The translations under genes and the position numbers were made by a program. This document shows, one piece after another, positions 24,695 to 32,485 of a stretch of 64,000 nucleotides of DNA. The notes beneath the pieces were generated by a model, which saw nothing but the letters and a program-made list of their open reading frames with translations, ran no database searches and was not told where the DNA came from. Within the stretch, counting starts at the first letter, position 1. The number at the start of each line of letters is the position of its first letter. The stretch lies in assembly GCA_028288305.1 (NCBI GenBank), contig JAQBOA010000053.1, positions 124,001 to 188,000 on the forward strand, given 5' to 3'. Source of the stretch: Mucilaginibacter sp. (GTDB lineage: Bacteria; Bacteroidota; Bacteroidia; Sphingobacteriales; Sphingobacteriaceae).

Positions 24695-25878
24695 AATAGC
24701 GGAAATGAAATGGTAAATTGTGTTCCCTGGTTATCATTGCTTTTAAAATCAACTTTCCCATTCATCAAGCTGGTATATCGCGCTACAATATTGAGACCCA
24801 GCCCGGTTCCGGGTATATTGCCAGTATTATGTGCACGGAAAAACGCTTCAAACAAGTGTTTTTGAGCAGATTCCGGAATACCAATACCATTATCTCTTAT
24901 CGTAATAATACAGTTTTGCTCATTGATCTCGGTATTAAAGTCGATAAAAGTATTTTCGCCTGAATATTTGATCGCGTTAGTGATCAGGTTAAAAATGCAA
25001 TTCTTCAGCAGGTTTGGATCTAATTTAACTATACTGCTTGTACCGGTGTGCTGGTAAATAATATTTTGATTTTGTTTGGCCACCATCTGCATTTCTTCGG
25101 TAATCTCCTCTGCCAGCTTAACCAGGTCAAAACTAACGAAAGAGGGTTCAACTTTTCCTGCTTCAAGCTTTTCGAGCGAAAGAAAATCGTTTAATATGGT
25201 GGTGAGATTGCCTACCGCGTTTTTGATTTTACCTACGTGCTTGCTGATATTAGGGCTATCAAAAGGCTGTGCATATTTTTCAATCAAAGAAGCTGAGAGT
25301 TGTACTGCGCTTAAAGGTGTACGAAATTCATGAGAAGCCATGGATACAAAACGGCTTTTTAAGTGGCTCAATTCCTTTTCTTTTTCTAAAGACAAGCTTA
25401 CCTCTTCTTTAGCATGCTGCAAAGCATGGACTGTATTTTTTAATGATTGGGTCCTGTCTTCTACCTGTTCTTCAAGGTGAGCCGCATATTCTTTAAGCTG
25501 ACCTTCAGCTTCCTTCTGCCGGCTCAGGTCATGAATAAAACCGGCATAAATTTTTCGCCCTGAATATTCCACCTCGCTAACACCCAGCCTGAACGGAAAA
25601 GTTGAGCCGTCTTTCCGTAAACCTGTTACTTCACGTCCGGTTCCAATAATATGTGGTTTATGTGTCCGCTGGTAACGATGAATATATTCATCATGCTGAT
25701 CCTTGTCGGGAGGGGGCATAAGCATAGACACGTTATTCCCTATCACTTCATCCGGCAAATAGTTGAATAGCTTACAGGCGGCCGGGTTAATCGATTCTAT
25801 TCTTCCACGTTCATCTATGGTAAGGATGCCATCTATCGCGTTTTCTATAATGGATTTTAATAGGGCGGCATTCTCCAT
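24691..25878 (-). CDS. FixL-like PAS sensor histidine kinase
   Basis: 395 residues, no membrane helix. Residues about 5-120 form a PAS domain whose heme-pocket region aligns with Bradyrhizobium FixL: His62 (FixL His200, the heme ligand), Arg68 (Arg206), His76 (His214) and Arg82 (Arg220), in QHDEYIHRY..PHIIGTGREVTG. A coiled coil (about 122-170) leads to the HisKA phospho-acceptor His183 (ASHEFRTPLS), then the HATPase with N-box NLITNAIKY, DNGIGIP and GTGLGLNIV. I infer an oxygen- or redox-sensing soluble kinase; heme binding is not shown, since related non-heme PAS domains share part of this pattern. Operon with the receiver-CRP gene. Confidence 0.9.
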   Translation of the reverse strand: MENAALLKSIIENAIDGILTIDERGRIESINPAACKLFNYLPDEVIGNNVSMLMPPPDKDQHDEYIHRYQRTHKPHIIGTGREVTGLRKDGSTFPFRLGVSEVEYSGRKIYAGFIHDLSRQKEAEGQLKEYAAHLEEQVEDRTQSLKNTVHALQHAKEEVSLSLEKEKELSHLKSRFVSMASHEFRTPLSAVQLSASLIEKYAQPFDSPNISKHVGKIKNAVGNLTTILNDFLSLEKLEAGKVEPSFVSFDLVKLAEEITEEMQMVAKQNQNIIYQHTGTSSIVKLDPNLLKNCIFNLITNAIKYSGENTFIDFNTEINEQNCIITIRDNGIGIPESAQKHLFEAFFRAHNTGNIPGTGLGLNIVARYTSLMNGKVDFKSNDNQGTQFTISFPLL

Positions 25879-25960
25879 GTACTGCTAACCAAACAATTGA
25901 GGAAATGTTTACCAAAGCAAAGTTTTATTATAAAACCTATATGTACGCGATAAAATCACA

Positions 25961-25974
25961 TTGATTAAAATCAA
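25961..25974. promoter_or_regulatory. Perfect FNR/FixK box
   Basis: TTGAT-TAAA-ATCAA, an exact match to TTGAT-N4-ATCAA, in the spacer between the divergent kinase (89 bases from its start) and porin (102 bases). It could drive autoregulation of the kinase operon and activation of the porin gene. Confidence 0.75.
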
Positions 25975-26069
25975 TTTTTTGTCTAATTATCATCATTTCC
26001 AGGGGGTGGTATCCGGTCTACATTTGGTTTTTAATAAATCAAACTCTTTAACTGCTTAATAGAAACATC

Positions 26070-27437
26070 ATGAAAAACCAATATTCTACTTTACTAGGCT
26101 CCCTGTTTATCGCTGGACTTGCCTTTATTCCGATGAGCGTAAAAGCGCAGGAAACTATTCAATATTTTCGCCCCAATAATCAACTGGGCATAAATGTTTT
26201 TGAAACATCCAAATTAGATACCGTTGCATTTAAAGGCTTAAGAGTAAAAATAGGCGGTAATTTTGAACTTACTTTCCAGGCATTAGGCGAGCAAAATACA
26301 GCAGCCCCATTAACAAAGACAGGTTATACAGGCAATGTAAACAGTCTGATCCCACTTTCACACGCATTCCAGCTGCCAATGGCCAACCTGAATGTTGACG
26401 TTCAACTGGCCGATGGTATCCGTATGAACCTTACTCAATACCTGGCTTCAAGGCATCACGAAAATACATGGGTAAAAGGCGGGTATATACAATTTGATAA
26501 ATTGTTATTTCTTCATAGTACTGTTATTGATGATATAATGAAAAGCGTTACTATCAAGATTGGCCAGAATGATGTTGATTACGGAGACCAGCATTACAGG
26601 AGAAGTGACGGTGGCAATACCATTTACAATCCATTTGTAGAAAATTATATTATGGATGAATTTTCTACAGAATTGGGCGCCCAATTTTATTACTTTAACA
26701 AATCAGGTTTATTTGCTATGGTCGGAATTACTGACGGATTACTCAATGAAACCGTTGTAGGACTTACCAAAATTGATGCTAAAACCGGTCAGGTAAATAA
26801 ATATGAGCCTGCCTTCCTTGGAAAATTAGGTTTTGACAAGCAGCTTAATAAAGACTTCAGGTTTAGAATAACCGGATCATTCTACACTATTAACAGTTGT
26901 AACAGCAATACATTAATGGGTGGAGACAGAACAGGTTCACATTATTTTAACCTAATGGAAAACCAGGCAGTAGCAAATGCAACAACATTAAGTGAAGCTG
27001 TTGATTACAGTCCATTTTCGGGAAGATTAAATCCTGGTTTTAGTGAAGAAATACATACCTATATGGGAAACCTGTTTTTGAAATATCAAGGGCTGGAATT
27101 TTTTGGGACAATTGAAAATGCTCATGGCAGAACAATTACAGAAACCACAAATCGCCAGGCTACTCAATATGCAGCCGATTTAGTTTATAGATTCCCCGCT
27201 AATAAGGAAAACTTTTGGGTTGGCTTTCGTTACAATACAGTAACCGCTGCACTTCAGGGATATACCTCAAATGTTACGGTTAACCGTGAAGCAGGTTCAT
27301 TAGGATGGTTTTTAACGAAACACATAATGACAAAGGTAGAATATGTTAACCAGGAATATTTAAATTATCCCACCACTAACATCCTTAACGGTGGGAAATT
27401 CCACGGAGTTATGCTTGAAGCTTCTATTGCCTTTTAA
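26070..27437 (+). CDS. Predicted outer-membrane beta-barrel porin
   Basis: 455 residues with signal peptide ending SVKAQ (about residue 26). The mature part alternates short hydrophobic strands with Gly/Asn turns (FELTFQALGEQN, GGYIQFDKLLF, NFWVGFRYNTVTA) and ends in LEASIAF, the aromatic-terminated last strand of outer-membrane barrels. I do not recognise a specific family with certainty; alginate- or phosphate-type porins look similar. A perfect FNR-like box upstream suggests low-oxygen control. A strong terminator follows at 27482-27529. Confidence 0.78.
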   Translation: MKNQYSTLLGSLFIAGLAFIPMSVKAQETIQYFRPNNQLGINVFETSKLDTVAFKGLRVKIGGNFELTFQALGEQNTAAPLTKTGYTGNVNSLIPLSHAFQLPMANLNVDVQLADGIRMNLTQYLASRHHENTWVKGGYIQFDKLLFLHSTVIDDIMKSVTIKIGQNDVDYGDQHYRRSDGGNTIYNPFVENYIMDEFSTELGAQFYYFNKSGLFAMVGITDGLLNETVVGLTKIDAKTGQVNKYEPAFLGKLGFDKQLNKDFRFRITGSFYTINSCNSNTLMGGDRTGSHYFNLMENQAVANATTLSEAVDYSPFSGRLNPGFSEEIHTYMGNLFLKYQGLEFFGTIENAHGRTITETTNRQATQYAADLVYRFPANKENFWVGFRYNTVTAALQGYTSNVTVNREAGSLGWFLTKHIMTKVEYVNQEYLNYPTTNILNGGKFHGVMLEASIAF

Positions 27438-27481
27438 TCATTCGATATCTCAAGAATAATTATATATAATTCCTCTCCGAT

Positions 27482-27529
27482 AATAAAAACAGAAAATCTT
27501 TACTATGAGTTAAGTTTTCTGTTTTTATT
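27482..27529. terminator. Intrinsic terminator after the porin
   Basis: AATAAAAACAGAAAA and TTTTCTGTTTTTATT arms with an 18-base loop. A/T-rich but long and perfectly matched. The rest of 27530-27790 is very AT-rich; I see no other feature. Confidence 0.8.
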
Positions 27530-27790
27530 TGTGTTTTAGTTAAAAAGCTACAGTTTATTCTATTAAACTACTCAAAGAGCCAAATATAAATTTGAATTTT
27601 ATTAAAATGATAAATATTATATTTATTAAATAATATAATTTATTTCGTTGCAATTATTTTTTTTATTATAATATAGTCTTTTATAAGGTGGCACAACATA
27701 TATTTTGACATTTGAAATAAATAACGTTTGGATAAATTATGTAGACGTAATTGCCCGGATGTAGGCACTTGCTTTGCAAGGGTATAGTTC

Positions 27791-28342
27791 ATGAAGAAGC
27801 TTTACGTTAAAAATATGGTATCCATCAGTTGCAAAATGGTGGTAAAAATGGAGTTAGAAAAACTCGGATTGCATTGCACATTAGTTGAATTAGGACAAGT
27901 TGAAACCCTGGAAAATATTTCTGCTGATCAAATAAAGAAAATTAAATCCGGATTATCAAAATCCGGATTAGAGTTAATGGACAATAAGAAAAATATTTTG
28001 ATTGAAAGAATTAAAAATACTATCGTTGAAATGGTTCATTATTCGGATTGCCAGATAAAAACAAATTTTTCAGCTTATTTAAGCTCCAAATTAAATCTTG
28101 ATTATACTTATCTCTCTAATACATTTTCAGCAATAGAAGGTATTACCATCGAACATTTTATTATTCTTTATAAAATTAAAAGAATAAAAGAATTGATTGA
28201 GTATAATGAACTTAGTCTTACCGAGATTTCCTGGAAACTAAATTATAGCAGCGTTGGTCATTTATCTGCTCAATTTAAAAAAGTTACCGGCGTAACCCCT
28301 TCTTATTTCAAACATCTTGAGTGCAAACTTCGCGTTGCATAG
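27791..28342 (+). CDS. AraC-family regulator with degenerate N-terminal metal-like motif
   Basis: 183 residues. The C-terminal half (about 85-180) is an AraC/XylS HTH pair: LSLTEISWKLNYSSVGHLSAQFKKVTGVTPSYFK is clear for the second helix-turn-helix and YKIKRIKELIEYN for the linker. The N-terminal part, MKKLYVKNMVSISCKMVVKMELEKLG, resembles the small HMA-like domain of Bacteroidota AraC regulators, but the usual Cys-x2-Cys is reduced to one Cys. The signal is therefore unclear. It stands alone before the ice-binding gene, which it might control. Confidence 0.85.
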   Translation: MKKLYVKNMVSISCKMVVKMELEKLGLHCTLVELGQVETLENISADQIKKIKSGLSKSGLELMDNKKNILIERIKNTIVEMVHYSDCQIKTNFSAYLSSKLNLDYTYLSNTFSAIEGITIEHFIILYKIKRIKELIEYNELSLTEISWKLNYSSVGHLSAQFKKVTGVTPSYFKHLECKLRVA

Positions 28343-28406
28343 TCAGACATGTGAATTATATAACTTTCTCCTAAAATTATATAACATTTATGCTACGGGC
28401 ATGAGG

Positions 28407-28414
28407 TAGGTTTG
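28407..28414 (+). promoter_or_regulatory. Possible -7 promoter box before the ice-binding gene
   Basis: TAGGTTTG matches TA-N2-TTTG; no convincing -33 TTG. About 70 bases before the start codon. Confidence 0.3.
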
Positions 28415-28482
28415 TATTGTTCTGAATTCCAATTAATTAATTAGGATACCTAACATTTACCATTTATTTAAAACAATTTATC

Positions 28483-30303
28483 ATGCCGAAAAAAATTACA
28501 AAAACTATGAATAATACCCAGCTGAACCAAAGTTGGGACTATCCTAAAAAAATCAATTCCATTCTGTTCCTTGTATTATTGTTTACTGTTTTTATAGCAG
28601 GATGCAAAAAAGATAATTTTAAAGGAGCAATTCAAGGCGTTTGCCCGGTAGTTACTACCGATCCCATGGACAAAGCCGTAGATGTTGTTCTAAACAAGGT
28701 GATTACTGCAACCTTTAATACAGCCATGAAGCCTGCAACTATCAATAATACCACATTTACTATTATGCAGGGTACAACAGTAGTTGCCGGAACGGTTGCA
28801 CCAACTGCTAACGGGGCGGTATTTACTTTTACACCAACTGCGGCTCTGCTGCCTTTTACTGTTTATACCGGCACAATAACAACCGGGGCTAAAGATACAT
28901 TAGGTACTGCATTGGTAAGTAATTATGTATGGACTTTTACAACCATTCCCCAGTTAACATTATCATTAAACCCGGCAGCAGCAGGAGTAACAACCGGAGC
29001 CGGTACATTTGCCCAGGGTTCTGTAGTCACAGCAGCCGCGACACCGAATACCGGTTTTACATTTACCAACTGGACAAATAATGGAGTTGTAGCTTCTACA
29101 AGTTCAAGCTATCAGCTTACCATGGCTGGAAACATGACGTTAATTGCGAATTTCGCGCCGGTAACACCAGGCAAGTTTGCAGTAAATTTGTCATCAATTC
29201 CAGTTGCTGGCGGAACAACAAGCGGTTCGGGTTCATTTAATGCGGGTTCATCAGTAATTGTAACAGCGACCCCTAATAACGGATACACATTTACTAACTG
29301 GACAGATAACGGTGTAGTAGCATCAGTGAGTTCAAGCTATCAGTTTACTTTGATGAGTAACCGAACATTGGTCGCTAATTTTAAATTAATACCATCATCG
29401 CAATTTGGTGTAACATTATCATCAAATCCGGCCTTAGGCGGAACAACAACCGGTGGCGGCGCATTTAATGCGGGTTCATCAGTAACGGTAACAGCTTCGC
29501 CAAATGCTGGCTATACGTTTACAAATTGGACGAAAGGTGGTGTTATAGCTTCTACAAGTTCAAGTTATACGTTCCCATTAAATGCAAACATTGCATTGGT
29601 TGCTAATTTTATAATTACACCTGCTCTTGGCCCAGGGGTAGTAAACCTCGGAACAGCCGGAAACTTTACAATCTTAACAAAATCAGGAATATCAACCACC
29701 GGTATTACTTCAATTGACGGAGATATTGGGGTTAGCCCTGCAGCAGCAACCGCTATAACCGGGTTTGGATTGATAATGAATACTAATGGCCAGTCATCCC
29801 ATACGCCTATAGTAAGCGGAAGCGTTTATGCTTCTGATTATGCAGCCCCTACACCGGCTAATATGACTACAGCTGTGAATGATATGCAAACAGCGTTCAC
29901 TACAGCAAATGGTTTAACAACGCCTGCCCCTGTTGTTGATCTGGGTGCAGGAAACATTAGTGGTTTAACCTTACCTGGCGGACTTTACAAATGGAGCACA
30001 GGAGTTTTAATAACAAATAGTGGTGTTACGCTATCAGGCGGACCAAATGATACCTGGGTGTTCCAGATTTCACAGAATCTTACAGTAAATAACAGTGCTA
30101 ATATTACTTTATTGGGTGGTGCTCAAGCTAAAAATATCTTTTGGGTAGTATCCGGACAAGCGACACTTGGGACAAACGTTAACTTCAACGGTAATATCCT
30201 GAGTCAGACTCTAATATCCCTAAATACGGGCGCTACGGTTGTCGGTAGATTATTGGCACAAACAGCAGTTACGTTAAATGCCAGTACTGTGGTTCTTCCT
30301 TAA
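28483..30303 (+). CDS. Lipoprotein with Big-like, InlB-type repeats and ice-binding domain
   Basis: 606 residues; an ATG at residue 9 is an alternative start. Lipobox IAGC with Cys41. Then an Ig-like Big_5 domain (about 50-155, PMDKAVDVVLNKVITATFN), three 75-residue InlB-type beta repeats (about 155-375) each with GYTFTNWT-(N/D)-NGVVAS and LVANF, and a DUF3494 ice-binding domain (about 382-606: NFTILTKSGISTTG, TSIDGDIGVSP, LPGGLYKWSTGV, IFWVVSGQATLG). DUF3494 proteins bind ice or act as surface adhesins; in many Bacteroidota, adhesion is equally possible. Surface-exposed. Followed by an OmpA-like gene, maybe as a pair. Confidence 0.9.
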   Translation: MPKKITKTMNNTQLNQSWDYPKKINSILFLVLLFTVFIAGCKKDNFKGAIQGVCPVVTTDPMDKAVDVVLNKVITATFNTAMKPATINNTTFTIMQGTTVVAGTVAPTANGAVFTFTPTAALLPFTVYTGTITTGAKDTLGTALVSNYVWTFTTIPQLTLSLNPAAAGVTTGAGTFAQGSVVTAAATPNTGFTFTNWTNNGVVASTSSSYQLTMAGNMTLIANFAPVTPGKFAVNLSSIPVAGGTTSGSGSFNAGSSVIVTATPNNGYTFTNWTDNGVVASVSSSYQFTLMSNRTLVANFKLIPSSQFGVTLSSNPALGGTTTGGGAFNAGSSVTVTASPNAGYTFTNWTKGGVIASTSSSYTFPLNANIALVANFIITPALGPGVVNLGTAGNFTILTKSGISTTGITSIDGDIGVSPAAATAITGFGLIMNTNGQSSHTPIVSGSVYASDYAAPTPANMTTAVNDMQTAFTTANGLTTPAPVVDLGAGNISGLTLPGGLYKWSTGVLITNSGVTLSGGPNDTWVFQISQNLTVNNSANITLLGGAQAKNIFWVVSGQATLGTNVNFNGNILSQTLISLNTGATVVGRLLAQTAVTLNASTVVLP

Positions 30304-30317
30304 TATTAATAGTCAAT

Positions 30318-30353
30318 AAATGTATATCCCTGTCAACCGGCAGGGGTATATAT
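30318..30353. other. Intergenic hairpin without T-tract
   Basis: TATATCCCTG and CAGGGGTATATA arms around TCAACCGG, with one bulge. Between the ice-binding lipoprotein and the OmpA gene; may attenuate or process the transcript. Confidence 0.35.
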
Positions 30354-30390
30354 GGTTGAGATAAAAAAATAAATTTAAATAAGATATATC

Positions 30391-32343
30391 ATGTTAACTA
30401 CAAATAAAATAATGCAAAAGCTCATCATCTGTTCCCTTATGTTGATTTTTGCCTGCGCTGCAGTTCAGGGACAAACAACGCAACCTACCTGGTGGTTTGG
30501 TGCATCAGGAGCCGCGAATTTCAATTTTTATACCGGAACAACCCAAAGGCTAAACAATTCATTAATAGCACCAACCGCCTTTCACAAAGGGCATGGGGTA
30601 AAACCTTATGGGTCTCTTCTCGCGGAATATCGTCCGGGGCGTATATGGGGCGCTATACTAAACGTAGGATACGATGGCCTCGGCGCTAAATACGACAATG
30701 TTGTAGCACCATGCAATTGCCCTGCAACATTAAAAACCGACCTCAATTATGTTTCAGTTGAACCCAGCCTACGATTAGGTTTCAAATCAACTGATCTGTA
30801 CTTTTTTGCAGGTCCAAGCGTGGCTTTTAATATAGGTAAAGCCTTTCATTATACTCAACTCAAACAGACAAATACAAATGCTGATTTGAGTGCAGTAAAA
30901 AATACAATGTTTTCGGGTCAGGTGGGTGTTGGATATGACATTCCAATTTCATCAGCAAATAGTATCACAAAAGTTAGTCTTTCACCATTCATTTCCTATC
31001 ATCCATATTTTGGCCAGGATCCCCGGAGCATAGAAAGTTTATCTTTAACAACTGTTAGAGTAGGTATTGCACTTAAGTTCGGAAAAGGTCATAAAGCCCT
31101 TGTAAAAGAAGTAGTGCTGGTGCCTATAGTTGCGGCGCATGATGTTACTTTTACTGTTATAGCACCTAAAGAAGTGCCACTAAAGCGCCAGGTAAGTGAA
31201 ACCTTACCGTTGCTTAATGCTGTATTCTTTGACGAAGGATCAACAGAAATACCAGGACGATATGTATTGCTTACAAACGATCAGGCATCCGGTTTTAAAG
31301 AGGAGCAGTTAGAGAATGAGCAAACAAAAAGTACGACGGGCCGCTCTGCCGGACAGCTAAACGTATATCATAACGTTCTGAATATTTTAGGTGATCGTAT
31401 GCGTTCAAATCCGGGCGCTACCATTTCCCTGGAAGGGTCTTCTGCTAAGGGGCCCGAGGATGCCAGGGATATTGCCGGCTCGATAAAAAAATATCTTGTA
31501 ACTGTATTTGGGATTGACGGCTCGAGAATTGTTATTAGCGGCAGTAATAAAGCACACCCTTCTTCAGAACAACCTGGCGGTACAAAGGATCTTGCTATGT
31601 TGCATGCGGAAGACCGCAGGGTTGACATTGAAAGTTCTTCACCCGAATTACTGGTTGAAGTGGGTGGCGGAATGATGAAGCCGGTTAAAATAGTCGCCAT
31701 TCAGGTTGATCCGCTTGATAGTCATGTTGTTTTCAAGGTAGATTCTGCTAAAGAATTGGTTAAGTCATGGTCAATTGACGCCACTGATGAAAAAGGAACT
31801 GTTCAACATTACGGACCTTTTACAAGTGACCAGGAAAGTGTGCCCGGGGCAGTCATTTTAGGAGAAAATCCAACAGGCGATTATAAGATAGTATTAACAG
31901 CAGATATGAACAATGGATCAACTGTTAAAAAGGAAAGTACAGTTCATTTAGTACGCCAGGATAATACAATTGAAAAAGGCTACCGTTATAGTATTGTTTT
32001 TGATTTTGATAAAGCAAAAAGTATAACAGAGTATAATAAGTTTCTTACAGATATTGTATCACCATTAATTACTGATGGGGCAACAATAATTATACATGGC
32101 CACACGGATATTATTGGTGATAACGGACACAACCAAAAATTATCGGAAGACAGGGCTAAGGAAACTCAAAAAGTGATTGAACACGCATTGGCTAACTCCG
32201 GCAGGAGCAATGTGAAATTTGAAACCTTTGGTTTTGGTTCTGATAAAGATCATTCACAGTTTGAGAACAATCTTCCTGAAGAGCGTTTTTATAACCGGAC
32301 AGTTATTATAGATATAGTCCCGGTTAATAAATTAGCAATATAA
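30391..32343 (+). CDS. OmpA family protein with N-terminal barrel
   Basis: 650 residues. A second ATG at codon 8 (MQKLIICSLMLIFACAAVQG) would give a cleaner signal peptide. Residues about 25-235 look like an outer-membrane beta barrel (AEYRPGRIWGAILNVGYDG, SVEPSLRLGF, FFAGPSVAFNIG, VRVGIALKF). A long middle part carries a first degenerate OmpA-like segment (EGSSAKGPEDARDIAGSIKKYL) and a second, standard peptidoglycan-binding OmpA domain at the C-terminus (YSIVFDFDKAKS, IIIHGHTDIIGDNGHNQKLSEDRA). It tethers outer membrane to peptidoglycan. Follows the ice-binding lipoprotein by 87 bases. Confidence 0.88.
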   Translation: MLTTNKIMQKLIICSLMLIFACAAVQGQTTQPTWWFGASGAANFNFYTGTTQRLNNSLIAPTAFHKGHGVKPYGSLLAEYRPGRIWGAILNVGYDGLGAKYDNVVAPCNCPATLKTDLNYVSVEPSLRLGFKSTDLYFFAGPSVAFNIGKAFHYTQLKQTNTNADLSAVKNTMFSGQVGVGYDIPISSANSITKVSLSPFISYHPYFGQDPRSIESLSLTTVRVGIALKFGKGHKALVKEVVLVPIVAAHDVTFTVIAPKEVPLKRQVSETLPLLNAVFFDEGSTEIPGRYVLLTNDQASGFKEEQLENEQTKSTTGRSAGQLNVYHNVLNILGDRMRSNPGATISLEGSSAKGPEDARDIAGSIKKYLVTVFGIDGSRIVISGSNKAHPSSEQPGGTKDLAMLHAEDRRVDIESSSPELLVEVGGGMMKPVKIVAIQVDPLDSHVVFKVDSAKELVKSWSIDATDEKGTVQHYGPFTSDQESVPGAVILGENPTGDYKIVLTADMNNGSTVKKESTVHLVRQDNTIEKGYRYSIVFDFDKAKSITEYNKFLTDIVSPLITDGATIIIHGHTDIIGDNGHNQKLSEDRAKETQKVIEHALANSGRSNVKFETFGFGSDKDHSQFENNLPEERFYNRTVIIDIVPVNKLAI

Positions 32344-32357
32344 AATACCATACAATT

Positions 32358-32398
32358 AAGAAGTCGCCTCATGTCATTTATGAGACGGCTTCTTTTTT
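32358..32398. terminator. Terminator between ompA-like and secDF
   Basis: AAGAAGTCGCCTCAT and ATGAGACGGCTTCTT with T6 after it; one mismatch. Serves the convergent genes on either side. Confidence 0.88.
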
Positions 32399-32485
32399 AA
32401 TTGAGATTAAGATAAAAACCAGGAAAGGCAGTTTTACTTTTATCTTGATTCCTGGCTCTTGCTTCCTGATTCTTTTACTTCTTGC

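Noticed and set aside
26070..27437. Specific naming of the porin as a nitrate, phosphate or alginate porin
   Set aside because: Barrel character is clear but no diagnostic motif is readable.
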